64,000 bases of DNA, from NCBI RefSeq assembly GCF_004216905.1, contig NZ_SGXJ01000004.1:806001-870000 (forward strand). The letters run 5' to 3'. This DNA is from Kribbella sp. VKM Ac-2569 (GTDB lineage Bacteria; Actinomycetota; Actinomycetes; Propionibacteriales; Kribbellaceae). The stretch's first letter is position 1, and each line of letters starts with the position of its first letter. The translations under genes and the position numbers were made by a program. Under the pieces are notes generated by a model. That model did no database searches. It saw only the letters and a list, made by a program, of their open reading frames with translations, and was not told the DNA's origin. Below are positions 33,108 through 41,573 of the stretch, piece after piece.

Positions 33108-35210
33108 ATGCCCGAAGTCACTCCGCCCGACCTGCCTGCGGGTCTGCTCGAGCGCCTCGGGCGGTTGGTGGTCCGGCGCCGGCGTACCGTCGCGGTACTT
33201 TCGCTCGCGTGCACGGTGCTCGTGCTCGCCGTCGCGGCCGGCGCACTCAACGCCCTCTCGCTGTCCCGGATCGCCGATCCGGCGTCCGAGTCGGATCGTG
33301 CGCGCCGAGTGCTCGCCGAGCAGTTCCGGACCGGTCCGCCGAACCTCGCGTTCCTCGTGACGGCGAAGACGGGGACTGTCGACGATCCCGCCGTACGGGC
33401 CGCTGGTGTTGGGCTGACCAATGAAATCGCGGGGCAGTCAGGGGTTGCCGAAGCGGCGTCGTACTGGTCGCGTGACGACAGTCCGGCCTTGCGGAGCAAG
33501 GATTCCCGGCAGGCGCTGGTCCTCGTCCATGTGCCGGGCGAAGTGAACGAGGCGCGACAGCGGGTCGGTGAGCTCGCCGCGCAGTACGCCGGATCGCGCG
33601 ATGGGATCACCGTACAGTCAGGCGGTCAGGACGAGGTGTTCCGCGAGATCGGGGCCCAGGCCCGTGCGGACTTCCTGCGCGCCGAGCTGGTCGTGATCCC
33701 GATGGTGCTCGGGCTGCTGATCTTCATCTATCGCAGGGTTTCGGCGGCTCTCGTGACGCTGGCGGTCGGGATCTTCGCGACCGGCGGCGCGTTGGCCGGG
33801 CTGCGGGCGATCGCGGCGTTCACCGAGGTCTCGACGTTCGCCGCCAACCTCGCACTGGTGATGGGACTGGCGCTCGGCGTCGACTACTGCCTGTTCGTGA
33901 TCGCGAGGTTCCGCGAGGAGTTGGCGGCCGGCGCCGAGGTCGACGACGCCGTGGTGACCGCGGTGCGCACGGCCGGGCGGACTGTCTTCTTCAGTGGCCT
34001 GACGGTCGCGGTCTCACTGCTCGCGCTGCTGCTGTTCCCACTGTCGTTCCTGAGGTCCTTCGGGTACGCCGGTGTTCTCGTCGTCCTGTCCGCGCTGATC
34101 GGCGCGCTCGTCATCCTCCCGGCCGCGCTGGCGCTCCTCGGCCGCCGAGCGGTCCGTCCCGTGGCGACAGGCTCCGGTTCGGGCCGCTGGGCAGCGCTCG
34201 CGACCGCCGTGATGCGCCGCCCGGCACTCATCGGCGGCGCCGTCCTCGCGCTGATCTTGTTGCTCGCGTCACCTGCCTTGGGTCTGCGCCTCGGCCTGCC
34301 GGACGCTCGGATCCTCCCCGCCGACGCGAGCAGCCGGATCATGGCGGACCAGGTGCGCCAGAACTTCGGCCAGGAGGAGTCCGATGCCCTGTACGTCGTG
34401 ATGCCCGAGACGAGCGATCCGGCGCGACTGGCGCCGTACGCGAAGACGCTCGGCCAGCTCGACGGGGTGGCGCAGGTCGACACCTATGTCCGCAACGGCG
34501 GGGCGTATCTGACGGTCATCCCGACCGACGAGGTGCTCGAGGGGGACGTCGGGCACCTCGTTGAACAGGTCCGCGCGGCTGAGGCGCCGTACCCGGCGAT
34601 GATCGGTGGTTCGCCGGCCGAGATGTCGGACTGGCGTGCGGCACTCACCGAACGGATCCCGCTGGTGCTCGGGTTGATCCTGCTGCTCAGCGTGCTCGTC
34701 CTGTACGTCGCGACCGGCAGTGTGCTGCTTCCGTTGAAAGCAACCGTGCTGAACCTGCTCAGTCTCGCGGTGATGTTCGGCGTCATGGTGTGGGTGTTCC
34801 AGCACGGCAACCTGTCCGGGCCACTCGGCTTCACCGCGACCGGCGTACTGGAGGCCAGCATGCCGACCCTCATGTTCTGCATCGTGTACGGACTGTCGAT
34901 GGATTACGAGGTGTTCATCGTGTCGCGGATTCGGGAGGAGTACCTGCGGACCGGGGACACCGAGCAGGCGGTGGCGACGGGGCTGCAGCGATCGGCGCCG
35001 TTGGTCACGTCCGCGGCCGCCGTACTCGCGCTGTCGTTCGCGGTCTATGCGAGCGGCGGGGTCGTGTACCTGAAGATGATCGGGGTCGGGATGGCGGTCG
35101 CGGTGCTCGTGGACGCGACCGCGATCCGAGGCATTCTGTTGCCGGCGTTCATGAAGCTCGCCGGGCGCGCGAACTGGTGGAGTCCGATCAGCGGACCTTC
35201 GCGATCGTAG
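33108..35210 (+). CDS. MMPL-family RND transporter
   Basis: The 700-residue protein is a two-fold repeat. Each half has one helix, an external loop of about 150 residues, and a bundle of helices with conserved LALGVDYCLFVIARFREE (first half) and YGLSMDYEVFIVSRIREEY (second half), the proton-relay GxDY segments. MMPL proteins export lipids or hydrophobic compounds in actinobacteria. The start ATG 33108 has GGAGG 7 nt upstream. The linked TetR gene suggests inducible export. The last 23 bp overlap the convergent MocR gene. Confidence 0.93.
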   Translation: MPEVTPPDLPAGLLERLGRLVVRRRRTVAVLSLACTVLVLAVAAGALNALSLSRIADPASESDRARRVLAEQFRTGPPNLAFLVTAKTGTVDDPAVRAAGVGLTNEIAGQSGVAEAASYWSRDDSPALRSKDSRQALVLVHVPGEVNEARQRVGELAAQYAGSRDGITVQSGGQDEVFREIGAQARADFLRAELVVIPMVLGLLIFIYRRVSAALVTLAVGIFATGGALAGLRAIAAFTEVSTFAANLALVMGLALGVDYCLFVIARFREELAAGAEVDDAVVTAVRTAGRTVFFSGLTVAVSLLALLLFPLSFLRSFGYAGVLVVLSALIGALVILPAALALLGRRAVRPVATGSGSGRWAALATAVMRRPALIGGAVLALILLLASPALGLRLGLPDARILPADASSRIMADQVRQNFGQEESDALYVVMPETSDPARLAPYAKTLGQLDGVAQVDTYVRNGGAYLTVIPTDEVLEGDVGHLVEQVRAAEAPYPAMIGGSPAEMSDWRAALTERIPLVLGLILLLSVLVLYVATGSVLLPLKATVLNLLSLAVMFGVMVWVFQHGNLSGPLGFTATGVLEASMPTLMFCIVYGLSMDYEVFIVSRIREEYLRTGDTEQAVATGLQRSAPLVTSAAAVLALSFAVYASGGVVYLKMIGVGMAVAVLVDATAIRGILLPAFMKLAGRANWWSPISGPSRS

Positions 35211-36645
35211 CGATCGCTTCGGTGATTTCGGTGGGCGTGCGGGCGGCGTAGCCGAGGACCAGGCCGGGAGCGTGCGGGAGTTGGCAGTGCCACGAGAGGG
35301 GATGGGTTTTCACACCGGCCTCCAAGGCGGCTGCGGCCAGGGCGGTGTCGTCTCCCCCTTTGAAGGTGATCGTGAGATGGAGACCGGCGGCAGCGCCGTG
35401 GATGGTTGCGGTGGGCAAGTGATTGCGGATGGCGGTGACCATCGCGTCACGGCGGGTGCGGTGTCGGCGGCGGAGGAAGCGGAGTTGGCGCTCGAGTTCC
35501 CCGGACTCCATCAGGGCGGCGAGAGTGAGTTGCGGGAGACCCGCGTTGCCGAGGTCGGCCAGGCGCTTGCGGGCGATCAGTTCTTCCTTGTACTGCGGGG
35601 GCGCGAGCATCCAGCCGATCCGTAACGCCGGGGCGAGCAGCTTGGACACGCTGCCGGCGTAGATGACCTGGTCGGGCAGCATCGAGCGGAGCGCGGGGAC
35701 AGGCGGTCGGTCGTACCGGTGTTCAGCGTCGTAATCGTCCTCGATGACCAGTCCGCCGTCCGTCGCCCACTGGATCAGCTCGCGACGACGTTCGCCGTCC
35801 AGTACGACGCCGGTCGGGAAGTGGTGCGCCGGGGTCACCATCACCGCGCCCGCGCCGGAATTCCGCAGTACGTCGACCTGCATCCCGCGATCGTCGACGG
35901 GGATCGGCGGCGTCTGCATGCCCCAGTTCTGCAGGTGCTGACGGGAGCCGAGCGAGCCGGGGTCCTCGACCGCGATCTCGTGGATGCCGTGCTGTTCGAG
36001 CATCTGGGCCACGAGCCCGATCGCCTGGGCCACCCCGGCCACGATGATCAGGTCGTCCGGGTTCGCGGTGATCCCGCGGTACTGCGCCAGCCAGGCCGCG
36101 ACCGCGCGTCGCAACGTCGGCGTACCCGCGGGGTCGCCGTACCCGAAATCGGCCGACTCCAGATCCGCTAGCACTGCTCGCTCCGCGCGCAGCCAGGCGC
36201 TTCGCGGAAACGCCGCCAGATCGGGCACCCCGGGCGTCAGGTCGATCCGCGCCGGCAGACCCCGCAGCCGGTCGAAGACGTCGTCGGTCACGGCCAGGTT
36301 CTGACGTCCGACGAAGCGTGGGCCCTCGGACGTTCGGACGTCACCGATCATCGCGGCGGCGACGACGACCGTTCCGCGGCGGCCGTGGGTGGAGACGTGA
36401 CCGTCCTCGGTGAGGCGCTGGTACGACTCGGTGACCACGCCTCGGGAGAGACCGAGGTCGGTCGCGAGGGTGCGGGTCGCGGGCAGGCGGGTGCCGACCG
36501 GGAGGTGGCCGGTGGAGATCGCTGTCCGGAGACGGTCGGTGAGCCAGTCCGCGAGACCGCCGGGTGGTGCTTCGGCCGGGTCGAGTTGGAGGAAGTCCGC
36601 CCCGCCATTGGACCTGCCACTTATCGCCGGATTGGACCTGTTCAC
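35188..36645 (-). CDS. MocR-type transcriptional regulator (GntR wHTH fused to aminotransferase fold), copy 2
   Basis: The 485-residue protein has an N-terminal GntR wHTH (WLTDRLRTAISTGHLPVGTRLPATRTLATDLGLSRGVVTESYQRL) and an aminotransferase-fold domain with the PLP lysine in YAGSVSKLLAPALRIGWML. The sequence is closer to the PdxR subgroup (regulators of PLP synthesis) than copy 1 is. No pdxST genes are near, so the target may be remote or the divergent methyltransferase. The only upstream start is GTG 36645; direct repeats overlap the first codons. It overlaps the MMPL 3' end by 23 bp. Confidence 0.9.
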   Translation of the reverse strand: MNRSNPAISGRSNGGADFLQLDPAEAPPGGLADWLTDRLRTAISTGHLPVGTRLPATRTLATDLGLSRGVVTESYQRLTEDGHVSTHGRRGTVVVAAAMIGDVRTSEGPRFVGRQNLAVTDDVFDRLRGLPARIDLTPGVPDLAAFPRSAWLRAERAVLADLESADFGYGDPAGTPTLRRAVAAWLAQYRGITANPDDLIIVAGVAQAIGLVAQMLEQHGIHEIAVEDPGSLGSRQHLQNWGMQTPPIPVDDRGMQVDVLRNSGAGAVMVTPAHHFPTGVVLDGERRRELIQWATDGGLVIEDDYDAEHRYDRPPVPALRSMLPDQVIYAGSVSKLLAPALRIGWMLAPPQYKEELIARKRLADLGNAGLPQLTLAALMESGELERQLRFLRRRHRTRRDAMVTAIRNHLPTATIHGAAAGLHLTITFKGGDDTALAAAALEAGVKTHPLSWHCQLPHAPGLVLGYAARTPTEITEAIATIAKVR

Positions 36646-36655
36646 AGGACCATTG
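36607..36655. promoter_or_regulatory. Putative MocR/PdxR binding sites: two direct and one inverted copy
   Basis: ATTGGACCTG occurs exactly at 36607-36616 and 36631-36640 (24 bp apart), and an inverted relative CAGGACCATT (8 of 10) at 36645-36654. Two direct plus one inverted copy is the arrangement reported for PdxR-type MocR regulators. The sites cover the first codons of the MocR gene and the 28-bp gap to the divergent methyltransferase gene. Confidence 0.45.
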
Positions 36656-36673
36656 TGGCGCGACCTTGGAGGT

Positions 36674-37474
36674 ATGGGAACCGACTACGTCCACGGCTAC
36701 ACCCCGGCGGAGACCCGCCGGCTGTCCGACCAGGCCGGCACGCTCGCCGAGCTGCTGCATGGCGGCACCACGTACCCACCCGGCAGCCGCGTGCTGGAGG
36801 CCGGCTGCGGAGTGGGAGCACAGACCGTTCAACTGGTCACGCGAAGCCCCGGCATCGAGCTGGTCTCGATCGACATCTCCGAGGCGTCGCTCGCCCAGGC
36901 CAAGGCCCAGGTCGCCGAACACGCGCCGGACGCGAGGGTCGACTGGCGGCACGCGGATCTCCACGATCTGGCCGGCGAGAAGTTCGACCACGTCTTCGTC
37001 TGCTTCGTCCTCGAGCACCTCCCCGACCCTGTTGGGGCGCTCGTCGGGCTTCGCGGTCTCCTCAATCCCGGTGGCACGATCACCGTGATCGAAGGCGACC
37101 ACGAGTCCGCCTTCTTCCACCCGCGCAGCGCACAGGCCCAGGCCGTCATCGACTGCCTCGTCGACCTGCAGGCTTCGGCGGGCGGCGACTCGCTGATCGG
37201 CCGTCGGCTCCAGCCGTTGCTCGAGCAGGCCGGGTACGACGACGTACAGGTCGGACCGCGCACCGTGTACGCCGACCAGAACCTCCCGCATCTCGTCGAC
37301 GGCTTCACCCGCAAGACGTTCATCGCGATGGTCGAGTCCGTCCGCGACCGCGCGATCGCCGCCGGCCTGCGCACCGAGGCCGAGTGGGCCGCGGGCATCC
37401 GCGACCTCGAGAAGTCCGCCGGGCCTGGCGGCACCTTTCACTACACGTTCTTCAAGGGAGTGGGCAGAACATGA
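36674..37474 (+). CDS. Class I SAM-dependent methyltransferase
   Basis: The 266-residue enzyme has SAM-binding motif I as VLEAGCGVGAQT (near residue 40), the acidic loop LVSIDISEASLAQAK, HADLHDL and FVLEHLPDP. The mid-region with IEGDHESAFFHP and the C-terminus are typical of small-molecule methyltransferases of the ubiE/arsM-like group, substrate unknown. The GGAGG upstream is only 1 nt from ATG, too close for normal initiation, so leaderless or atypical initiation is possible. It diverges from a PdxR-like MocR gene 28 bp away. Confidence 0.85.
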   Translation: MGTDYVHGYTPAETRRLSDQAGTLAELLHGGTTYPPGSRVLEAGCGVGAQTVQLVTRSPGIELVSIDISEASLAQAKAQVAEHAPDARVDWRHADLHDLAGEKFDHVFVCFVLEHLPDPVGALVGLRGLLNPGGTITVIEGDHESAFFHPRSAQAQAVIDCLVDLQASAGGDSLIGRRLQPLLEQAGYDDVQVGPRTVYADQNLPHLVDGFTRKTFIAMVESVRDRAIAAGLRTEAEWAAGIRDLEKSAGPGGTFHYTFFKGVGRT

Positions 37475-37776
37475 TCGCCTTCCTCGTCCTGATCGGATTG
37501 ATCTGCTGGGCTCTCAATCGCAACCGGCGCAGGCAGATCCGGCCGACGATCGGCGGCCGCACCGACCGCGATCTGCAGCGGCTGGTCGCCGATCTCAGGG
37601 CACTGGGGTGGTCTCCCGGCCCCACGCCTACTGCGGGGCACTCGGCACGGCACCTCGCCGCACGGGTGCAAAGGCCACGATGCTCCGCATCGAGACCTTC
37701 GCCCCCGCACGCCGATGCACCGCACCGAGCACCTCCTCGCGACGGCGTGGGGCCGGGAGACCACCCCTGTTCATGA
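37471..37776 (+). CDS. Small single-pass membrane protein whose 3' half lies in a palindromic element
   Basis: The start codon overlaps the methyltransferase stop (ATGA). The first ~45 residues form one membrane helix (IAFLVLIGLICWAL), a basic cluster NRNRRRQIR, and an amphipathic segment DLQRLVADLRALGW. From GWSPGPTP on, the remaining ~50 residues are rich in Pro, Arg, His and Ala and are encoded by the 163-bp palindrome at 37605-37767. I infer that the original C-terminus was replaced when the element arrived. Function unknown; translational coupling suggests a link with the methyltransferase. Confidence 0.5.
   Translation: MIAFLVLIGLICWALNRNRRRQIRPTIGGRTDRDLQRLVADLRALGWSPGPTPTAGHSARHLAARVQRPRCSASRPSPPHADAPHRAPPRDGVGPGDHPCS
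37605..37767. repeat. 163-bp imperfect palindrome with 24-bp perfect terminal arms
   Basis: The ends 37605-37628 and 37744-37767 are exact reverse complements. Pairing continues inward to CGATGC-TCC-GCATCG at 37678-37692, so the whole segment folds as one hairpin of about 79 bp. In the inner 55 positions, 35 pair correctly and 11 of the 20 mismatches become G-U pairs in an RNA read from the minus strand. The 2-nt length difference between the arms is the only indel. It could be a MITE-like or REP-like element or a structured antisense RNA. No target-site duplication was identified. Confidence 0.8.
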
Positions 37777-37784
37777 ACGCCTGG

Positions 37785-37790
37785 TAAACA
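37785..37790 (+). promoter_or_regulatory. Possible -10 element for the CYTH-CHAD gene
   Basis: TAAACA ends 6 nt before ATG 37797. The final consensus T is missing. If used, translation starts at 37797 rather than ATG 37791, on a leaderless transcript. Confidence 0.3.
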
Positions 37791-37796
37791 ATGGGT

Positions 37797-39287
37797 ATGG
37801 CCCCGACTGAGCAGCTCGAGATCGAGACGAAGTACGACGTCGACACGAGCGCGACCCTGCCGGCGCTGCACGAGTTGCCCGGGGTCGCGAGCGTCGCGCA
37901 ACCGGTCGAGCTCGAGCTGGAGGCGGTGTACTACGACACCGCAGCCCTCGACTTGGCCGCTCACAAGGTGACGCTTCGCCGACGTACCGGTGGCGAGGAC
38001 GACGGGTGGCACGTGAAGTTTCCGGGGTCGTCCGGTGGACGGCTCGAGGTTCGGTATCCACTCGGCCGGTCGGTGCGCACCGTGCCGATCGCGGTCGTCC
38101 GCTCGGTCCGCGTGCATGTCCGCGACCAGCAGTTGGCGCCGGTCGTGACGCTGCAGACCCGACGCATCGTCCATCGTTTGCTCGACGCGGACGGCGGTGT
38201 CCTCGCGGAGCTCGCCGACGACCACGTGACCGCGACGGTCGAGGGCGGCGAGCCGGAGAGCTGGCGGGAGTGGGAGGTCGAGCTGGTCGACGGCGACGGC
38301 CTGCTGCTCGAGGACGCGGGTGAGTTGCTGAAGGCCGCGGGTGCCCGTCCGGCGAGCGGTCCGAGCAAGCTCGCAAGGGCACTCGGCGATCGCGTTCCGG
38401 CGTACGACGAATGGACCTTGCCGAAGAAGCCGCGGACGTCGGACCTGTTCCGCGCGTACGCCGGCGCGCAGGTACGGGCGATCCGCGAACGGGACCCCGA
38501 GGTACGGCGGGACGTCCCGGACTCGATCCACAAGTTCCGGGTCGCGACGCGGCGGCTGCGCTCGGCGCTGGCGACGTACCGTCCGGTGATCGATCGTGCG
38601 GTCGGCGACCCGTTGCGTGACGAGTTGAAGTGGCTGGCCGGTGAGCTCGGGGCTGCCCGGGACGCGGAGGTGCAGCGGGAGCACTTCGCGGCCGAGGTCG
38701 CGGATCAGCCGGTCGAGTTGGTGATGGGACGCGTCGCGGGGCGGATCGACGACCATCTGCGGCGGGTCTACAAGGACGGGCGCGCCGGGGCGCTGGCCGC
38801 GTTGGAGAATCCGCGGTACTTCCGGCTGCTGGATGCTTTGGACGAGCTGGTCGCGAAGCCGCCGGTGACTGACGACGACCGGAAGGCGAGCAAGCAGATC
38901 GGCGAACTCCTCGAACACGACTACAAGCGGATGCGCAAGGCAGTACGCCGTTCGCAGCAGGCCGACACCGTGGCGGAACAGGACCACGAGCTGCACGAAG
39001 TACGAAAGTCGTCGAAGCGACTGCGGTACGCCGCGGAGTCCGCCGTACCCGTCCTCTCCGACGAAGCCGCCGACCTGGCCGACCGCGCCGAACAGGTCCA
39101 GGAGATCCTCGGCGAACACCAGGACTCGGTCGTCTCCCGAGACCTCCTCCATCACCTGGCCCTGGAGGTCTACGCCGAAGGCGGCAACCCCTTCACCTAC
39201 GGCCGCCTCCACGCCACCGAGGAAGCCCGCGGCAACACCTCCCGCGACGCCTTCTACCAACTCTGGCCCACCCTCAAGTTCCACTGA
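37797..39287 (+). CDS. CYTH and CHAD domain protein
   Basis: The 496-residue protein has an N-terminal CYTH triphosphate-tunnel domain (signature EIETKYD near residue 9; then YYDTAALDL, KVTLRRRTGG, HVKFPG, EVRYPLGR), and a C-terminal CHAD domain from about residue 215, a helical bundle with IHKFRVATRRLRSAL and a second half HEVRKSSKRLRYAAE. CYTH domains hydrolyse or bind triphosphates; CHAD domains bind inorganic polyphosphate through the conserved His and Arg/Lys. The fusion therefore probably acts on polyphosphate or tripolyphosphate in the cytoplasm. It is followed by a strong hairpin terminator. Confidence 0.9.
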   Translation: MAPTEQLEIETKYDVDTSATLPALHELPGVASVAQPVELELEAVYYDTAALDLAAHKVTLRRRTGGEDDGWHVKFPGSSGGRLEVRYPLGRSVRTVPIAVVRSVRVHVRDQQLAPVVTLQTRRIVHRLLDADGGVLAELADDHVTATVEGGEPESWREWEVELVDGDGLLLEDAGELLKAAGARPASGPSKLARALGDRVPAYDEWTLPKKPRTSDLFRAYAGAQVRAIRERDPEVRRDVPDSIHKFRVATRRLRSALATYRPVIDRAVGDPLRDELKWLAGELGAARDAEVQREHFAAEVADQPVELVMGRVAGRIDDHLRRVYKDGRAGALAALENPRYFRLLDALDELVAKPPVTDDDRKASKQIGELLEHDYKRMRKAVRRSQQADTVAEQDHELHEVRKSSKRLRYAAESAVPVLSDEAADLADRAEQVQEILGEHQDSVVSRDLLHHLALEVYAEGGNPFTYGRLHATEEARGNTSRDAFYQLWPTLKFH

Positions 39288-39313
39288 GCCTTTCCGGGAA
39301 GGGGCTGGGCGCG

Positions 39314-39349
39314 CGAGACGGACCCGGTGCAGGGGCCGGGTCCGTCTCG
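39314..39349. terminator. Strong hairpin between CYTH-CHAD and symporter genes
   Basis: Perfect 14-bp stem CGAGACGGACCCGG / CCGGGTCCGTCTCG with an 8-nt loop, no T-tract, between convergent genes. It should serve both directions. Confidence 0.8.
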
Positions 39350-39368
39350 TGGGGCGGGGTGGGGCTGC

Positions 39369-39404
39369 CAGGCAGGACCGCGTCGGATCAGCAGGACCTG
39401 CCTG
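39369..39404. terminator. Second hairpin beside the symporter stop
   Basis: Arms CAGGCAGG and CCTGCCTG with a 20-nt loop, 9 bp from the symporter stop. Probably the terminator for the leftward symporter operon, working with the adjacent stronger stem. Confidence 0.5.
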
Positions 39405-39412
39405 ACAGGTCT

Positions 39413-41059
39413 TTAGTGTTTCACCGCCTTCTCGGCGCCGGCGCCGGTCAGGGAGCGGACCTCCATCTCGGCGAAGCGGTCGACGTCGACCTGCTCCTTG
39501 CTGGTGATCGTGCCGAGCCAGCCGAGCACGAACGCCAGCGGGATCGAGACGATGCCGGGGTTGTCCAGCGGGAACCAGTGGAAGTCGATCCCGGTGTCGG
39601 TGATCATCGACAGGCTCTTGTGAGTCTTCGCGTCGACCTTGCCGGAGACGACCGGGCTGAAGATGATCAGGATGATCGTCGAGGCCAGACCGCCGTAGAT
39701 GCTCCACAGGGCGCCGCGGGTGTTGAAGCGCCGCCAGAACAGCGAGTACAGGATCGTCGGCAGGTTCGCACTCGCCGCGACCGCGAACGCCAGGGCCACC
39801 AGGAACGCGATGTTCTGCCCGTTCGCGAAGATGCCGCCGATGATCGCGACGATGCCGATCACGACCGCGGTGTACCGCGCCACACGGACCTCGCCGTCGC
39901 CGCTGATCTGGCCCTTCTTGATGATCTGGCCGTAGATGTCGTGCGCGAACGACGTACTCGCGGTGATCGTCAGACCGGCGACCACGGCCAGGATCGTCGC
40001 GAACGCGACCGCCGAGATCACACCGAGCAGCACCTCACCACCGAGCTCGAAGGCGAGCAGTGGCGCGGCCGAGTTGGCCTTGCCGGGTGCGGCCTTGATG
40101 CGGTCCGGTCCGACGATCGCGGCAGCGCCGTACCCGAGGACCAGCGTGAACAGGTAGAAGATGCCGATGATCCAGATCGCCCAGCTGACACTGCGCCGCG
40201 CCTCCTTGGAGTCCGGCACCGTGTAGAACCGCATCAGCACGTGCGGCAGGCCGGCGGTGCCGAGCACCAGAGCGAGCGCGAGCGAGATGAAGTCCAGCTT
40301 GGTGACACCGGTGACGCCGTACTGAAGGCCCGGGCTCAGCAGCTTCTCGCCGGCTGCCGGGCTCTTGTCGACGGCTGCACCGAGCAGGCCGGACAGGTTG
40401 AAGGTGTACTTCGCCAGCACCCAGATCGTCATGATTCCGGCGCCGATGACCAGCAGGATGGCCTTGACGATCTGCACCCAGGTGGTGCCCTTCATACCGC
40501 CGACGAGGACGTACGTGATCATCAGGATGCCGACCACCGCGATCACGATGCTCTGCCCGGCCCGGTGACTCACGCCCAGCAGGAGGGCGACGAGACCCCC
40601 GGCGCCTGCCATCTGCGCCAGCAGGTAGAAGAAGCAGACGCCGAGGGTCGAGATCGCGGCCGCCATCCGGACCGGCCGCTGCTTCAGCCGGAACGACAGG
40701 ACGTCGGCCATCGTGAACCGGCCGGTGTTCCGGAGCAGCTCGGCGACCAGCAGCAGCGCGACCAGCCAGGCCACCAGGAAGCCGATGGAGTACAGGAAGC
40801 CGTCGTACCCGTTCAGGGCGATCGCGCCGGCGATGCCGAGGAACGACGCGGCGGACAGGTAGTCGCCGGCGATCGCGATGCCGTTCTGCGGGCCGGTGAA
40901 CGACCGGCCGCCGGCGTAGAAGTCGGCCGCGGTCTTGTTGTTCCGCGACGCCCGGAAGACGATCGCCAGCGTGGCCAGCACGAACAGCGCGAAGATCGCG
41001 ATGTTGACGGTCGGGTTACCGATGTCCGTTGCCAGCGGCAACATGAGCGGGGCGGTCAC
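39413..41059 (-). CDS. Sodium/solute symporter, cation-acetate (ActP/MctC) type
   Basis: The 548-residue SSS-family transporter has about 13 membrane helices. Conserved SSS stretches are ADFYAGGRSFTGPQNGIAIAGDYLSAASFLG, GRFTMADVLSFRLKQRPVR and LPHVLMRFYTVPDSKEARRS. It should use Na+ (or H+) to import acetate, pyruvate, propionate or related carboxylates. It is translationally coupled (ATGA) to the DUF485 protein upstream, the usual partner. It is the last gene of the leftward cluster linked to a LytS/LytTR pair. Confidence 0.93.
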   Translation of the reverse strand: MTAPLMLPLATDIGNPTVNIAIFALFVLATLAIVFRASRNNKTAADFYAGGRSFTGPQNGIAIAGDYLSAASFLGIAGAIALNGYDGFLYSIGFLVAWLVALLLVAELLRNTGRFTMADVLSFRLKQRPVRMAAAISTLGVCFFYLLAQMAGAGGLVALLLGVSHRAGQSIVIAVVGILMITYVLVGGMKGTTWVQIVKAILLVIGAGIMTIWVLAKYTFNLSGLLGAAVDKSPAAGEKLLSPGLQYGVTGVTKLDFISLALALVLGTAGLPHVLMRFYTVPDSKEARRSVSWAIWIIGIFYLFTLVLGYGAAAIVGPDRIKAAPGKANSAAPLLAFELGGEVLLGVISAVAFATILAVVAGLTITASTSFAHDIYGQIIKKGQISGDGEVRVARYTAVVIGIVAIIGGIFANGQNIAFLVALAFAVAASANLPTILYSLFWRRFNTRGALWSIYGGLASTIILIIFSPVVSGKVDAKTHKSLSMITDTGIDFHWFPLDNPGIVSIPLAFVLGWLGTITSKEQVDVDRFAEMEVRSLTGAGAEKAVKH

Positions 41060-41388
41060 TGCGGTTCTCCCTCGATCTGGTGGCGCAGCTTCTCGGCGTC
41101 CGGGTCGATCCGGCGGTCCGCCCAGCGGACGTAGATCATCGTGATCGCGAACGTCGACACGAACTGCCCGAGGCCGAACAGCAGGGCCACGGTGATGTTG
41201 CCGCCGACCTTGTGCGACATGAAGCCGTGCGCGTAGTCGGCGAGCAGGACGTAGACGAAGTACCAGACCAGGAACAGCGCGGTCATCGGGAACACGAAGC
41301 GCCGGAACCGGCGACGCAGCTCGGAGAAGTCCGGTGACAACTGGACATCCCGGTACGTCGTCAGGTCGCGATCGCCAATGTCACTCAT
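41056..41388 (-). CDS. DUF485 membrane protein, symporter partner
   Basis: The 110-residue protein has two membrane helices (FPMTALFLVWYFVYVLLADYAHGFM and ITVALLFGLGQFVSTFAITMIYV), the DUF485 signature with conserved HGF, and a charged C-terminus (WADRRIDPDAEKLR). DUF485 genes precede ActP-type symporters throughout bacteria and are required or helpful for transport. The stop overlaps the symporter start by 4 bp. Confidence 0.93.
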   Translation of the reverse strand: MSDIGDRDLTTYRDVQLSPDFSELRRRFRRFVFPMTALFLVWYFVYVLLADYAHGFMSHKVGGNITVALLFGLGQFVSTFAITMIYVRWADRRIDPDAEKLRHQIEGEPQ

Positions 41389-41573
41389 CGCGAGACCTCC
41401 AGAGAGGGGATAGTGCCGGGCGGATTGAGGCCGGCGAGGTTGCTGAGTCGTACTGTGGCCTGGGTCACGGCCCTCCCGACAGCACCGGCGCGCATCGGTC
41501 GCTCAGCGGAGCACACCAGTCGTTCGGTGGATCACTCAACTGCGGTGAGCGGTAGGAATCACGAGACGAACGG

